From Lutibacter profundi (lineage in GTDB: Bacteria > Bacteroidota > Bacteroidia > Flavobacteriales > Flavobacteriaceae): a DNA stretch of 64,000 bases. Both the position numbers and the translations under genes were made by a program. A model generated the notes under the pieces. It was given only the letters and a program-made list of their open reading frames with translations. It had not been told where the DNA came from and did no database searches. This document shows positions 8,982-18,449 of the stretch, one piece after another; within the stretch, counting starts at the first letter, position 1, and each line of letters starts with the position of its first letter. Where the stretch lies: contig NZ_CP013355.1 in NCBI RefSeq assembly GCF_001543325.1, positions 1,828,001-1,892,000 of the forward strand, in the 5' to 3' direction.

Positions 8982-10340
8982 ATGGCTAAAACTAAAACAA
9001 CTTTTTTTTGTCAAAATTGTGGCGCCCAATATGCAAAATGGTTAGGGCAATGTAACTCTTGCCATAAATGGAATACAATTGTTGAGGAGATTATTCAAAA
9101 AGAAGAAAAAAGAAGTTGGAAACAAACTACCAAAACAAAAAGAGTAAGCAATGCTTTAAAAATTAATGAAATCCCCTTCGATAAAGAAGACAAAATTTCA
9201 ACAAAAAATAATGAGCTAAACAGAGTTTTAGGTGGGGGATTGGTAAAAGGGTCAATGCTTCTTTTGGGTGGTGAACCTGGTATTGGAAAATCTACTTTAT
9301 TACTTCAAATTGCGCTAACACTCCCTAAAAAGGTATTATATGTTTCTGGCGAAGAAAGTCAATCTCAAATAAAAATGCGAGCTGAACGATTACAAAACTC
9401 CAATACAAACTGTTTAATTTTAACCGAAACAAATACACAAAATATTTTTAAGGTTATTGAAGAAATAACTCCTGATGTTGTTGTGATAGACTCTATTCAA
9501 ACTTTATACACAGAATATATTGAAGCTTCTCCTGGTTCTATTTCACAAATTAGAGAAACAACTGCCGAACTTATTAAATTTGCCAAAGAAACGGCAACAC
9601 CTGTACTTCTAATAGGGCATATAACAAAGGATGGCAATATTGCTGGCCCAAAAATATTAGAACATATGGTAGATGTTGTATTGCAATTTGAAGGCGACAG
9701 GAATCATACATATAGAATACTACGTGCTATTAAAAATAGATTTGGATCTACTGCAGAGATTGGAATTTATGAAATGCAACATACGGGCTTACGCCAAGTT
9801 GAAAACCCTTCTGAAATTTTAATTTCTCAAAAAGAAGATAATTTGAGTGGTACTGCAATTGCAGCTACATTAGAAGGTGTGAGGCCATTAATGATTGAAG
9901 TTCAAGCGTTGGTAAGCACAGCTGTTTATGGAACACCTCAGCGTTCATCTACTGGTTATGATATAAAGAGGTTAAACATGCTTTTAGCTGTTTTAGAAAA
10001 ACGTGCAGGGTTTAGGTTAGGTGCAAAAGATGTTTTTTTAAATATTGCAGGAGGTATAAGAGTAGATGATCCTGCGATAGACTTGGCTGTAATAAGTGCT
10101 ATTTTATCTTCAAATGAAGATATTGCAATTCCACAAGACTTTTGTTTTGCAGCTGAAATTGGTTTGGCTGGAGAAATTCGCCCTATAAGTAGAGTAGAAC
10201 AACGCATTTTAGAGGCTGAAAAACTAGGATTTCACAAAATATTTATTTCAAAATTTAACAAGGTAAACAGCTCAAATCATACCATTAAAATTATAAAGAT
10301 TACTAAGGTTGAAGATGTTTTCTCTAATTTATTTATATAA
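8982..10340 (+). CDS. radA: DNA repair protein RadA (Sms)
   Basis: A 452-residue RecA-like branch-migration factor acting in recombinational repair. Order of parts: a C4 zinc finger at residues 10-30 (FCQNCG, CNSCHKW), Walker A GGEPGIGKSTL, Walker B region VVVIDSIQTL, the RadA-specific KNRFGS motif and a C-terminal Lon-protease-like domain (IAGGIRVDDPAIDLA). Length is standard. It ends at a strong bidirectional terminator facing hemD. Confidence 0.98.
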   Translation: MAKTKTTFFCQNCGAQYAKWLGQCNSCHKWNTIVEEIIQKEEKRSWKQTTKTKRVSNALKINEIPFDKEDKISTKNNELNRVLGGGLVKGSMLLLGGEPGIGKSTLLLQIALTLPKKVLYVSGEESQSQIKMRAERLQNSNTNCLILTETNTQNIFKVIEEITPDVVVIDSIQTLYTEYIEASPGSISQIRETTAELIKFAKETATPVLLIGHITKDGNIAGPKILEHMVDVVLQFEGDRNHTYRILRAIKNRFGSTAEIGIYEMQHTGLRQVENPSEILISQKEDNLSGTAIAATLEGVRPLMIEVQALVSTAVYGTPQRSSTGYDIKRLNMLLAVLEKRAGFRLGAKDVFLNIAGGIRVDDPAIDLAVISAILSSNEDIAIPQDFCFAAEIGLAGEIRPISRVEQRILEAEKLGFHKIFISKFNKVNSSNHTIKIIKITKVEDVFSNLFI

Positions 10341-10369
10341 AAAAAACTTGAGTTTATCTCAAGTTTTTT
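10341..10369. terminator. bidirectional intrinsic terminator, radA/hemD
   Basis: AAAAAACTTGAG (10341-10352) and CTCAAGTTTTTT (10358-10369) pair perfectly around a 5-base loop. The stem is flanked by A-runs on one side and T-runs on the other, so it can stop transcription from both convergent genes. Confidence 0.9.
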
Positions 10370-10390
10370 TTATATAATTTAATAATTATT

Positions 10391-11146
10391 TTATCTTTTA
10401 TTTGCTTTTATTATGTATTTTTCTAGTGCCATAGTCATTGAAGGAGTTTCAGGAGTTGGTGCCTGAATACTGCATTTTAACCCTGCATCAGTTGCAGCTT
10501 TTACAGTTGAATTTCCAAAAACAGCTATGCGTGTATTTTTTTGTTGAAAATCCGGAAAATTCTTGAATAAAGAATCAATTCCTGATGGGCTAAAAAACAC
10601 TAAAATATCATAAAAAACATCTTCTAAGTTTGATAAATCGCTAACAACTGTTTTAAATAAAATTGCCCTGTCCCAATTAACATTAATTTCATTCAATACT
10701 TGTGGAATAATTTCTTTTAATTTATCAGATGATGGTAATAAGAACTTTTCTTCTTTATATTTTTTAATAATTTTGGCTAGTTCAGGGAACGTTCTTTTTC
10801 CAACATAAATTTTTCGTTTACGATAAACAACATACTTTTGTAAATAAAAAGCTACAGCTTCAGACTGGCAAAAATACTTCATATCATCAGGTACCGTAAA
10901 TCGCATTTCTTCAGCAATTCTAAAAAAATGATCAACTGCATTTCTACTTGTTAAAATAATAGCAGTATAATTATTTAAATCAATTTTTTGAACCCTAACA
11001 TCTTTAGCTGAAACCCCTTCAACATGAATAAATGGCACAAAGTCTATTTTAACCTTTTGTTTTTCCATTAATTCAACATAAGGAGAATTTTCAGTCTTAG
11101 GAGCTGGTTGAGAAACTAGTATTGTTTTCACTTTCATAAGCTTCAA
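10391..11146 (-). CDS. hemD: Uroporphyrinogen-III synthase
   Basis: A 251-residue HemD-family protein that cyclises hydroxymethylbilane in tetrapyrrole (heme) synthesis. Recognisable features are ILVSQPAPK at the N-terminus, AIILTSRNAVDHFF, FFSPSGIDSLF and the late IAVFGNSTVKAATDAGL segment. HemD is poorly conserved, but this pattern is clear. The start may be the internal ATG at 11137 (MKVKTILV) instead of 11146. It lies 8 bp after the DUF4271 gene, a pairing I recall from other flavobacteria, so they are likely cotranscribed. Confidence 0.88.
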   Translation of the reverse strand: MKLMKVKTILVSQPAPKTENSPYVELMEKQKVKIDFVPFIHVEGVSAKDVRVQKIDLNNYTAIILTSRNAVDHFFRIAEEMRFTVPDDMKYFCQSEAVAFYLQKYVVYRKRKIYVGKRTFPELAKIIKKYKEEKFLLPSSDKLKEIIPQVLNEINVNWDRAILFKTVVSDLSNLEDVFYDILVFFSPSGIDSLFKNFPDFQQKNTRIAVFGNSTVKAATDAGLKCSIQAPTPETPSMTMALEKYIIKANKR

Positions 11147-11154
11147 TTTTATTT

Positions 11155-11817
11155 TTAAAAAGTTAGTTTTAAAACAATTATTAAAGGCGCTATTTCAAGG
11201 GCGCAAATGTACAAAATAAAATAGAACAAGTTATTAAAAATGAGCTTTTTATTCATTATAAGCATTAAAACGTATCTCACAATTAACAAAAAAACAAATA
11301 ACATTGCCGTAATTTCAAAAAATAATTTATTGTAATATCTTGAGTACACACTTAGTATTAAAAAGGGTAATAACCATAAAATTACATTATTAAAATAATT
11401 AGATTTATCAAAAACTATTTTGCTATACTCATTTATAAAATTAAATAAATATGCTAGTAAAAGCCCTAATACGTAACGTGAGCTGTAATACAAACTAACC
11501 CAAAATAAAATTAGTATATAGCCTTTAAAATTTAATAATTCGACTTCAAATTGAAAATAAACATTCGTTAAAAAAATTAATAATGATAGTGCTAAAAGTT
11601 GCACACTAAAAAGTAATATTTGAAACCCATTTAGTAGTTTTCTTTTTTCTTTGTTGAAGTATATTGAAAGATATTTTCTTGAAAGGAAAAACACATTTGT
11701 ATGAGATAGTCTTTCATTGTATACAACTTTAGTGATTGTTAAAACGACTAAAATGACTAAAAAAACAATTGTTATCCAATCTTTATTTTGATATATTATT
11801 TTTAAAGCTTCAGCCAT
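11155..11817 (-). CDS. DUF4271 family membrane protein
   Basis: About 220 residues with five to six hydrophobic segments; matches the DUF4271 family of Bacteroidota, function unknown. An upstream in-frame ATG at 11874 exists, but the ATG at 11817 (MAEALKIIYQNKDW) is preferred because a good -7 element (TAATTTTG) lies at 11841-11848, between the two. Its neighbour downstream is hemD (8-bp gap), which hints at, but does not prove, a role linked to heme or the envelope. Confidence 0.75.
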   Translation of the reverse strand: MAEALKIIYQNKDWITIVFLVILVVLTITKVVYNERLSHTNVFFLSRKYLSIYFNKEKRKLLNGFQILLFSVQLLALSLLIFLTNVYFQFEVELLNFKGYILILFWVSLYYSSRYVLGLLLAYLFNFINEYSKIVFDKSNYFNNVILWLLPFLILSVYSRYYNKLFFEITAMLFVFLLIVRYVLMLIMNKKLIFNNLFYFILYICALEIAPLIIVLKLTF

Positions 11818-11840
11818 TAATTTAAGGTATATTTTTAACG

Positions 11841-11848
11841 CAAAATTA
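11841..11848 (-). promoter_or_regulatory. promoter for DUF4271-hemD
   Basis: Minus strand TAATTTTG matches the -7 consensus. A TTTG lies 23 bp further upstream, at the upper limit of the accepted spacing. The position, 23 bp before the ATG at 11817, also decides the start of the DUF4271 gene. Confidence 0.5.
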
Positions 11849-11862
11849 GGAATAATTTGTTT

Positions 11863-11870
11863 TATCTTTG
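11863..11870 (+). promoter_or_regulatory. candidate -7 element for the polyprenol-P mannosyltransferase gene
   Basis: TATCTTTG matches TAnnTTTG, 17 bp before the ATG at 11888. It is divergent from the promoter at 11841-11848. No clear -33 box is present. Confidence 0.45.
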
Positions 11871-11887
11871 TCAAATAATTTTTTTAG

Positions 11888-12607
11888 ATGTCAAATACGC
11901 TTGTTATAATTCCTACATACAATGAAAAAGAAAATATTGAAGCTATTATTGAAGCCGTATTTTCTCAGGAAAAAGAATTTGATATATTGGTTGTTGATGA
12001 CAGTTCTCCAGATGGAACGTCTAAAATTGTAGCTACCCTCCAACGTAAATTTTCTAACTTATTTTTAGAAATTAGAAAAGAAAAAAATGGCCTCGGCGCT
12101 GCTTATATCCATGGTTTTAAATGGGCTTTGAATAAAAATTATGATTATATTATAGAAATGGATGCTGATTTTTCGCATAATCCAAAAGATTTAATATCTT
12201 TATATAATGCTTGCGCTATTGATGGAGCTGATTTCTCAATTGGATCAAGATATTTAAATAACAAAATTAACGTAATTAACTGGGATATTAAACGATTACT
12301 CCTATCCTATTTCGCCTCAAAGTACGTTAAAATTATTACTCAAATCCCCATTTTTGATACCACAGCAGGTTTTGTTTGTTACAAAAGCAAAGTGTTAAAA
12401 AATATTGAATTAGATAAAATTAAATTTGTTGGATATGCATTTCAAATTGAGATGAAGTTTAAAGCTTGGAAACGAAAATTTAAACATAAAGAAATCTCTG
12501 TTATTTTTACCGATCGAAAAAAAGGAACTTCAAAAATGAGTGGCTCCATAATTTCAGAAGCTGTGTTTGGAGTTATAAAAATGAGATTGCAAGGGTTACC
12601 TAAATAA
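11888..12607 (+). CDS. Polyprenol monophosphomannose synthase (GT2)
   Basis: A 239-residue GT2 glycosyltransferase of the dolichol-phosphate-mannose synthase type. It has IIPTYNEKENI, the nucleotide-binding LVVDDSSPDGTS, the EMDADFSHNP metal-binding DxD region, FSIGSRY and DRKKGTSKMSG. It lacks C-terminal membrane helices, so it is a short soluble or peripheral form. It should transfer mannose from GDP-mannose to a lipid carrier on the cytoplasmic face of the membrane. pyrC follows after 18 bp. Confidence 0.88.
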   Translation: MSNTLVIIPTYNEKENIEAIIEAVFSQEKEFDILVVDDSSPDGTSKIVATLQRKFSNLFLEIRKEKNGLGAAYIHGFKWALNKNYDYIIEMDADFSHNPKDLISLYNACAIDGADFSIGSRYLNNKINVINWDIKRLLLSYFASKYVKIITQIPIFDTTAGFVCYKSKVLKNIELDKIKFVGYAFQIEMKFKAWKRKFKHKEISVIFTDRKKGTSKMSGSIISEAVFGVIKMRLQGLPK

Positions 12608-12625
12608 AAAAGAAAAAGAAAAAAC

Positions 12626-13975
12626 ATGAGTTTAACACTTATTAAAAATGCTAAAATTGTTAACGAAGGAGAAACAATTGAGGGAGATGTATTAATTAAC
12701 GGAGAATATATTGTAGATATAGATTCTTCAATAAGTCCAAAATCTGCAAATACAACTGTTATTGATGCCGAAGGTAAATATTTAATTCCAGGTGTTATTG
12801 ATGATCAGGTTCACTTTCGTGAGCCAGGATTAACTCACAAGGCAACCATTAGAACCGAAAGTAAAGCTGCTATTGCTGGTGGTATAACTTCATTTATTGA
12901 AATGCCAAATACAGTTCCTCAAGCAACAACTCAAAAGTTATTAGAGAAAAAATTTGAAATTGCTTCAAAAAATTCATACGCTAATTATTCATTTATGTTT
13001 GGCGGAACAAACGATAATTTAGAAGAATTAATAAAAACAGACCCTGCAAATGTTGCTGGTATTAAATTATTTTTAGGATCTTCAACAGGAAATATGCTTG
13101 TTGATAACGATGCTATTTTAGAAAAAATATTTTCCTCTACAAAAATGCTTATCGCAGTACATTGTGAAGATGAGCAAACTATAAAAAATAATTTAGCATC
13201 CTATTTAAAAGAATATGGTGAAGATATTCCTATAGAAATACACCCAAAAATTAGAAGCGAACAAGCTTGTTATTTATCTTCATCAAAAGCTATTGAATTG
13301 GCTAAGAAAACAGGAGCACGTTTGCATGTGTTTCACTTATCAACAGAAAAGGAAACACACCTTTTTACTAATAAAATTCCTTTAGAAAAAAAACAAATTA
13401 CTGCTGAAGTTTGTGTTCACCATTTGTGGTTTGATGAAAGTGATTACGAAAAGAAAGGGGCATTTATAAAGTGGAACCCAGCAATTAAGACCAAAGAAGA
13501 TAAAGAAGGTTTGTGGAAGGCTTTATTGAATGATAAAATTGATGTAATAGCATCTGATCACGCACCTCATACTTTAGAAGAAAAACAACAAGTTTACACA
13601 AAAGCACCAAGCGGAGGCCCTTTAGTGCAACACGCTTTACCTGCTTTATTACAGGCACATAGAAAAGGTAAAATATCCGTTGAGAAAATTGTTGAGAAAA
13701 TGTGTCACAATCCTGCAAAAATATTTAAAATTAAAAAAAGGGGATTTATAAAAAAAGGGTATTATGCCGATTTAGTGTTGGTAGACCTTTATTCACCTTG
13801 GACTGTTACCAAAGATAATATTTTGTACAAATGCGGATGGTCTCCTTTTGAAGGGACTACTTTTTATTCAAAAATTACACATACATTTGTTAATGGGTAT
13901 TTAGCGTATTACAATGGTGTTTTTCACGATGAATTAAATGGTAAACGCTTACAATTTGACCGTACAAATGAATAA
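12626..13975 (+). CDS. pyrC: Dihydroorotase
   Basis: A 449-residue amidohydrolase acting in pyrimidine synthesis (carbamoyl-aspartate to dihydroorotate). Metal ligands are visible in DDQVHFREPG (HxR motif), VHCEDE, HVFHLSTEKET and the late ASDHAPH. Length and the VHF(R)EPG motif fit class I (DHOase/allantoinase-like) enzymes. Allantoinase is the main alternative, but conserved genomic position and lack of purine-degradation neighbours favour dihydroorotase. The next gene overlaps its end by 8 bp. Confidence 0.88.
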   Translation: MSLTLIKNAKIVNEGETIEGDVLINGEYIVDIDSSISPKSANTTVIDAEGKYLIPGVIDDQVHFREPGLTHKATIRTESKAAIAGGITSFIEMPNTVPQATTQKLLEKKFEIASKNSYANYSFMFGGTNDNLEELIKTDPANVAGIKLFLGSSTGNMLVDNDAILEKIFSSTKMLIAVHCEDEQTIKNNLASYLKEYGEDIPIEIHPKIRSEQACYLSSSKAIELAKKTGARLHVFHLSTEKETHLFTNKIPLEKKQITAEVCVHHLWFDESDYEKKGAFIKWNPAIKTKEDKEGLWKALLNDKIDVIASDHAPHTLEEKQQVYTKAPSGGPLVQHALPALLQAHRKGKISVEKIVEKMCHNPAKIFKIKKRGFIKKGYYADLVLVDLYSPWTVTKDNILYKCGWSPFEGTTFYSKITHTFVNGYLAYYNGVFHDELNGKRLQFDRTNE

Positions 13976-14438
13976 ATTTTTACACATAATTATTTTAAGT
14001 ATGTTTCTGGGTGCTTGTACAAGCAATACAATCCTAAAAAAGCCCAAAGACCTAATACCAAAAGAAGAAATGGTTGACTTATTAACAGATATATTTATAG
14101 CAAATGGCGCTATGAGTGTTAAAAACACCAACCTAAAACGCAATGTAAATTATTTTCCGTTTGTTTTTGAAAAATATAAAATAGACACCACTAGATTTAA
14201 AGAAAGTAACTATTATTACACCTCTAGAATTGATGATTATGACTATATTTTAGGAAAAGTTGATAAGCGTTTGAAAGCTCTTAAACACCAATACGAAAAT
14301 GACCTTAAGATTAGAGATTCTATCAAACGTATTGAGAAAGATTCATTAAGAAAGGTAACTTCCCCTAAAAAAAATAAACAACATGAAATTATTAAGAGGC
14401 TTCAAAAAAATCGTTTAAAAAAAGAAATTATTGAATAA
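13968..14438 (+). CDS. DUF4296 family lipoprotein
   Basis: About 156 residues. The N-terminus MNKFLHIIILSMFLGAC is a lipoprotein signal with Cys17 as the lipidated residue. The body starts with IPKEEMVDLLTDIFIANGA, typical of DUF4296, and ends in a charged, probably helical, Lys/Arg-rich tail. Function unknown. The ATG at 13968 lies inside the pyrC 3' end, implying translational coupling; an earlier in-frame start would spoil the signal peptide. Confidence 0.82.
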   Translation: MNKFLHIIILSMFLGACTSNTILKKPKDLIPKEEMVDLLTDIFIANGAMSVKNTNLKRNVNYFPFVFEKYKIDTTRFKESNYYYTSRIDDYDYILGKVDKRLKALKHQYENDLKIRDSIKRIEKDSLRKVTSPKKNKQHEIIKRLQKNRLKKEIIE

Positions 14439-14439
14439 G

Positions 14440-15441
14440 CTATTTCTCATATAGTTTACAAACAGCTTTTACAGTAGCAAAAACTGATTCAAACTGAAAA
14501 TCAATCGCTTTCTTTATTTTTTCTGAAGAATAATAATGTTTATTGTGAATTGCTTTTGAAGATTGCTTTGTAAGTAAAGGAGGTTTGTGCGTTAAAATAG
14601 CTCTTATTTTTTCTAAACGCCAACCTATGGCAGTCATAAACTTTGTGGTTTTAATTGTGGGTCTTTTTTTATTAAAACTATCTGCAATCTTAAAAAATAC
14701 ATCTTTAAAACTCACATTTTCAGAAACTAAAATATAACGTTCGTTCTTTATGTCACTTTGCATTAATTGTATCATTATTTTAACTACATCAGTCGTAGAT
14801 ACAAACCCTGTAATTCCTTCAGAGTAAAATTTTAGCCCATTATAAATTTTTGAAAAAAGTTCTCCCGACCCATTATGCCAAAACCCAGCGCCTAAAATTA
14901 CACCGGGGTTTACAATTACAACATCAACACCTTCTTGAGAAGCTCTCCAAACTTCCATTTCAGCACCGTGTTTTGTTATTGCATAACCATAATTATTTAA
15001 CTCTACATTCCATTCACAATTTTCATCTATAATTTTATTATTTATAGATTTTTCAATAGTAGCAATTGAACTTACATAACATATTTTTTTTACCTTTTTC
15101 GCAATACAAAGATTTACAATATTAGAAGTGCCTTCAATATTAACTTTACGCATAGCTTTGTTGTCTTTCGAGTTAAAAGAAATTAATGCCGCTGCATGGT
15201 AAACCTCTGACACATTTTCAAAGGCTTTTTCCAACGAAAACACATCAGTTATATCTGCTTCAACCCATTCAATTTTCTTGAAAAGAGTTTCAAAGTTAGA
15301 TGAATAATAACTAAATACTTTTTTTACTGCATTTAAATTACTATTTTTTCTATGGATGGCTCTTACCATATTATTTTTCAATACCAATTGAAGTAATAAA
15401 TGTGAACCCACCAAACCTGTACCTCCTGTAACTAAAATCAT
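14440..15441 (-). CDS. NAD-dependent epimerase/dehydratase family protein
   Basis: An extended short-chain dehydrogenase of 333 residues. It begins [16 protein letters not shown] (Rossmann GxxGxxG), with the YAITKHGAE catalytic YxxxK near residue 150 and IVNPGVILG. Substrate is unknown; dihydroflavonol reductase-like or nucleoside-sugar enzymes are possible. The ATG at 15441 is chosen because it places the Rossmann motif at the very N-terminus; a longer upstream reading overlaps tyrS. It converges on the DUF4296 gene with 1 bp between. Confidence 0.8.
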   Translation of the reverse strand: MILVTGGTGLVGSHLLLQLVLKNNMVRAIHRKNSNLNAVKKVFSYYSSNFETLFKKIEWVEADITDVFSLEKAFENVSEVYHAAALISFNSKDNKAMRKVNIEGTSNIVNLCIAKKVKKICYVSSIATIEKSINNKIIDENCEWNVELNNYGYAITKHGAEMEVWRASQEGVDVVIVNPGVILGAGFWHNGSGELFSKIYNGLKFYSEGITGFVSTTDVVKIMIQLMQSDIKNERYILVSENVSFKDVFFKIADSFNKKRPTIKTTKFMTAIGWRLEKIRAILTHKPPLLTKQSSKAIHNKHYYSSEKIKKAIDFQFESVFATVKAVCKLYEK

Positions 15442-15497
15442 AAAACGAAAATATAAAAAACTAAGGGTTAAAAATAAATTACTAACAACTAAAATTT

Positions 15498-15505
15498 TAT
15501 ATTTG
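15498..15505 (+). promoter_or_regulatory. candidate -7 element for tyrS
   Basis: TATATTTG is a full match to TAnnTTTG, 21 bp upstream of the tyrS ATG. It supports the start at 15527 over the TTG at 15503, which lies inside the element. Confidence 0.5.
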
Positions 15506-15526
15506 CTAAAAATTAAAATTTTAAAA

Positions 15527-16813
15527 ATGAATTTTGTTGAAGAATTACGTTGGAGAGGCATGTTACACGACATTACGCCTGAAACTGAAGAATACCTTTT
15601 AAAAAATAAAACTACAGGATATATTGGTTTTGACCCAACTGCCGATTCCTTACATATTGGAAGTTTAGTTCCAATTATATTACTTATGCATTTTCAAAAA
15701 GCTGGTCATAACCCTATTGCATTGGTTGGCGGAGCTACAGGAATGGTAGGAGACCCTTCAGGAAAGTCTGATGAACGTAATTTATTAGACGAAGCTACTT
15801 TAAATAAAAATGTTGCAGGTGTGAAAAGTCAGTTAGCTCGTTTTTTAAATTTTGATAGTACCACTAAAAATGCTGCTCAATTGGTAAATAATTACGATTG
15901 GATGAAAGAAATTTCATTAATTGAATTTGTGCGCGATATTGGAAAGCACATTACCGTAAATTATATGATGGCAAAAGATTCTGTAAAAAAACGCTTAGAT
16001 TCTGAAGCTAAAACAGGAATGAGTTTTACTGAATTTACCTACCAATTATTCCAAGGATATGATTTTTACCATTTATACAAAGAAAAAAACTGTAGGCTTC
16101 AAATGGGAGGTTCAGATCAATGGGGAAATATTACTACTGGAACTGAATTAATTAGAAGAAAAGTTCAAGGTAAAGCTTATGCGTTAACTTGTAAATTAAT
16201 TACTAAAGCAGACGGCTCTAAATTTGGCAAAACTGCCGGAGGAAACATTTGGTTAGACGCCAATAGAACATCTCCTTATAAATTCTATCAATATTGGTTA
16301 AATTCATCAGATGAAGATGCTGAAAAGTATATTAAAATATTTACTTTTTTAGATAAAGAAACCATTGAAACGTTAATAGCAAAACATAAAGAAGCTCCTC
16401 ATTTACGTATTCTTCAAAAAAAAATTGGAGAAGAAGTAACTGTAATGACTCACGGAGAAGAAGCATATAATAATGCCATAAAAGCTTCAGCAATTTTATT
16501 TGGAAAATCAACTGCTAACGATTTAAAAACATTAGATGAACAAACTTTTTTAGATATTTTTGATGGTGTTCCTCAAGCTAAGATTAAACGTGAAGTAATT
16601 GAAAACGGATTGGATATTGTTGCTGCTTTTGCAGAAAACGGATTTTTAAAATCAAACGGAGAAGTACGTAGAGCACTAAAAGAAAACTCCATTTCAGTTA
16701 ATAAAGAGAAAATAAAAGAAGATTTCGTTATTACAATCTCTGATTTAATTGCTGATAAATATGTGTTATTACAGCGTGGCAAAAAAAGTTATTTTTTATT
16801 GAAAGTTGTTTAA
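15527..16813 (+). CDS. tyrS: Tyrosine--tRNA ligase
   Basis: A 428-residue class I synthetase charging tRNA-Tyr. It has [16 protein letters not shown] with the HIGH-like HIGS, the tyrosine-binding [18 protein letters not shown] and the KMSKS equivalent KFGKT. A C-terminal S4-like RNA-binding domain covers the last 70 residues ([16 protein letters not shown]). Length is typical. The start [12 protein letters not shown] is set by the promoter just upstream. Confidence 0.97.
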   Translation: MNFVEELRWRGMLHDITPETEEYLLKNKTTGYIGFDPTADSLHIGSLVPIILLMHFQKAGHNPIALVGGATGMVGDPSGKSDERNLLDEATLNKNVAGVKSQLARFLNFDSTTKNAAQLVNNYDWMKEISLIEFVRDIGKHITVNYMMAKDSVKKRLDSEAKTGMSFTEFTYQLFQGYDFYHLYKEKNCRLQMGGSDQWGNITTGTELIRRKVQGKAYALTCKLITKADGSKFGKTAGGNIWLDANRTSPYKFYQYWLNSSDEDAEKYIKIFTFLDKETIETLIAKHKEAPHLRILQKKIGEEVTVMTHGEEAYNNAIKASAILFGKSTANDLKTLDEQTFLDIFDGVPQAKIKREVIENGLDIVAAFAENGFLKSNGEVRRALKENSISVNKEKIKEDFVITISDLIADKYVLLQRGKKSYFLLKVV

Positions 16814-16826
16814 AGAATTCTAAAAA

Positions 16827-17804
16827 TTACATTACCATTAAATTACAACCTCTAATATCTGAGTTGTCAAACCTTCCTAATACTTCAAAAGTATTATTTG
16901 GGTGAATTTTTCCCAAATCTTGGGTAGTAATAAAAGAACATGAATTTACATTTGCCAAATCAATTACATTAATACCTCCTGATTTTCCTGTAGGTAATAA
17001 TGTAAGCGCATCTTCGGTATCACGAATTAAAATTTTCATCCAAGGAGGGCATTTAAAAATTCCATTCCCTTTAGAATACGCTTGGCTTAGCAGTTCAGTC
17101 ATTCCATACTCTGAATGAATTTTTTTTACTCCAAAACCCTCACACAAAATTTGATGTAATTCTTCTCTAATTAATTCTTTTCTTCTGCCTTTCATACCTC
17201 CTGTTTCCATAATAATGGTGTTTTTTAGTTGAAATTTATATTTTTCAACCAAGTCTAACAACGCAAAAGAAACTCCTATTAATATTGTTTTTTCATTATT
17301 TTTATCTAATTCTAATAAATTTTTATGTAGTTCATCAAGGTTATTTAGATAAAATCCACTTCTAGGTTTTTTAGATTTTTTAATAAAATTATTCACCATA
17401 TAAATTAATGAAGATCCTTCTCGTTCAAGATAGGATGGCAACAAAGCTAAAATTGTGTAATTTTTTAATGACCCATAAAAATATTCAAATCCTTTTTCAA
17501 AACTTTTTTCATAAATAGTTAAATCCGTAACAAAATGTTTACTTTGGCTATTTCCAGTTGTCCCACTACTTAAAAATAGTTGTTGAATTTTCTCTTTTGA
17601 AGAAATAACTTTATGAGATTTAAAAAACTGGATGGGTAAAAAAGGGATTTGCTTTATACTTTTAACATCTCTTATATCAACATGTAAATAATTTATAAAC
17701 GCTTTATAAACTAAATTATTTTCAGCTTGAAATTTAAATATTTCAAGTGAAATCTGCTTAAAATCGTTGGCATTAGAAATGTTAAAAAACTTATTTATTT
17801 TCAT
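16827..17804 (-). CDS. LuxE-like acyl-protein synthetase / acyltransferase
   Basis: A 325-residue protein of the adenylate-forming LuxE/PaaK-like superfamily. It carries LFLSSGTTGNSQSKH (phosphate-binding loop), METGGMKGRRKEL, HSEYGMTELLSQAYS (adenine-binding and acyl-activating motif) and TTQDLGKI. LuxE activates fatty acids in bioluminescence, but no luxCD genes are nearby, so the substrate here is unknown. From memory such genes are common in flavobacteria. Convergent with tyrS. Confidence 0.75.
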   Translation of the reverse strand: MKINKFFNISNANDFKQISLEIFKFQAENNLVYKAFINYLHVDIRDVKSIKQIPFLPIQFFKSHKVISSKEKIQQLFLSSGTTGNSQSKHFVTDLTIYEKSFEKGFEYFYGSLKNYTILALLPSYLEREGSSLIYMVNNFIKKSKKPRSGFYLNNLDELHKNLLELDKNNEKTILIGVSFALLDLVEKYKFQLKNTIIMETGGMKGRRKELIREELHQILCEGFGVKKIHSEYGMTELLSQAYSKGNGIFKCPPWMKILIRDTEDALTLLPTGKSGGINVIDLANVNSCSFITTQDLGKIHPNNTFEVLGRFDNSDIRGCNLMVM

Positions 17805-17822
17805 AAACTTTGGGAAACATCA

Positions 17823-17830
17823 CAAAAGTA
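17823..17830 (-). promoter_or_regulatory. candidate -7 element for the LuxE-like gene
   Basis: Minus strand TACTTTTG matches TAnnTTTG, 18 bp before the ATG at 17804. No -33 box at standard distance. Confidence 0.4.
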
Positions 17831-17886
17831 ATGTAAATTTACGCAACCTATTATCTTTTTAGGTATCTTATTAACAATTAAAACAG

Positions 17887-18432
17887 TTGCTTTTGGGTTT
17901 AAATAAACTCATAAAACAATGTGCTAAGAACGATCGAAAAGCACAAGAAGAAATTTACCAGCTTTTTGCCGGTAAGTTATTTTCAATATGCTTAAAGTAC
18001 TCTAAAAATAAACAAGAGGCTCAAGATAATTTTCAAGATGGTTTTGTAACTATTTTTAATAAAATTGGGCAGTTTAAATTTAAAGGATCTTTTGAAGGTT
18101 GGTTAAAGCGAATTATGGTTAACACTATTCTGTTAAAATATAGACAAAAAAACGTGTTAAACATTGTTGTTACAGAGGAGATACCTGACGAAGTAATTGT
18201 TGATGTTGATGATGAGGAAATTTCTTTAGATTTTTTGCTAAATCTAATACAGGAATTGCCTGATAGATACAGAATGGTTTTCAACCTATATGTATTGGAT
18301 GGTTATTCACACAAAGAAATTTCTAAAATGTTGTGTATTGCTGAGGGTACGTCCAAATCAAATTTAGCCCGAGCAAGAGCCATTTTAAAGAACAAAATTG
18401 AATTACATCAAGAAGAGCAACAATCTGTTTAA
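17887..18432 (+). CDS. ECF-type RNA polymerase sigma factor
   Basis: A 181-residue sigma-70 family factor without region 1 or 3. Region 2 is at residues 20-85 (FSICLKYSKNKQEAQDNFQDGFVTIF) and region 4 at about 115-172 (ELPDRYRMVFNLYVLDGYSHKEI, then the HTH AEGTSKSNLARARAIL). The apparent start is TTG at 17887. The gene ends 17 bp before the GTG of a membrane-anchored barrel protein, which is the likely sensor or anti-sigma partner. Target promoters are unknown. Confidence 0.9.
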   Translation: MLLGLNKLIKQCAKNDRKAQEEIYQLFAGKLFSICLKYSKNKQEAQDNFQDGFVTIFNKIGQFKFKGSFEGWLKRIMVNTILLKYRQKNVLNIVVTEEIPDEVIVDVDDEEISLDFLLNLIQELPDRYRMVFNLYVLDGYSHKEISKMLCIAEGTSKSNLARARAILKNKIELHQEEQQSV

Positions 18433-18449
18433 GATTAATTAAGGTAGTA

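Noticed and set aside
15442-15573. Longer N-terminus for the epimerase gene
   Set aside because: The extra 44 residues precede the Rossmann motif, have no family match and overlap tyrS and its promoter.
16827-17804. Bioluminescence locus suggested by the LuxE-like protein
   Set aside because: There are no luxA, luxB, luxC or luxD genes nearby, and LuxE-like acyl ligases are widespread in non-luminous flavobacteria.
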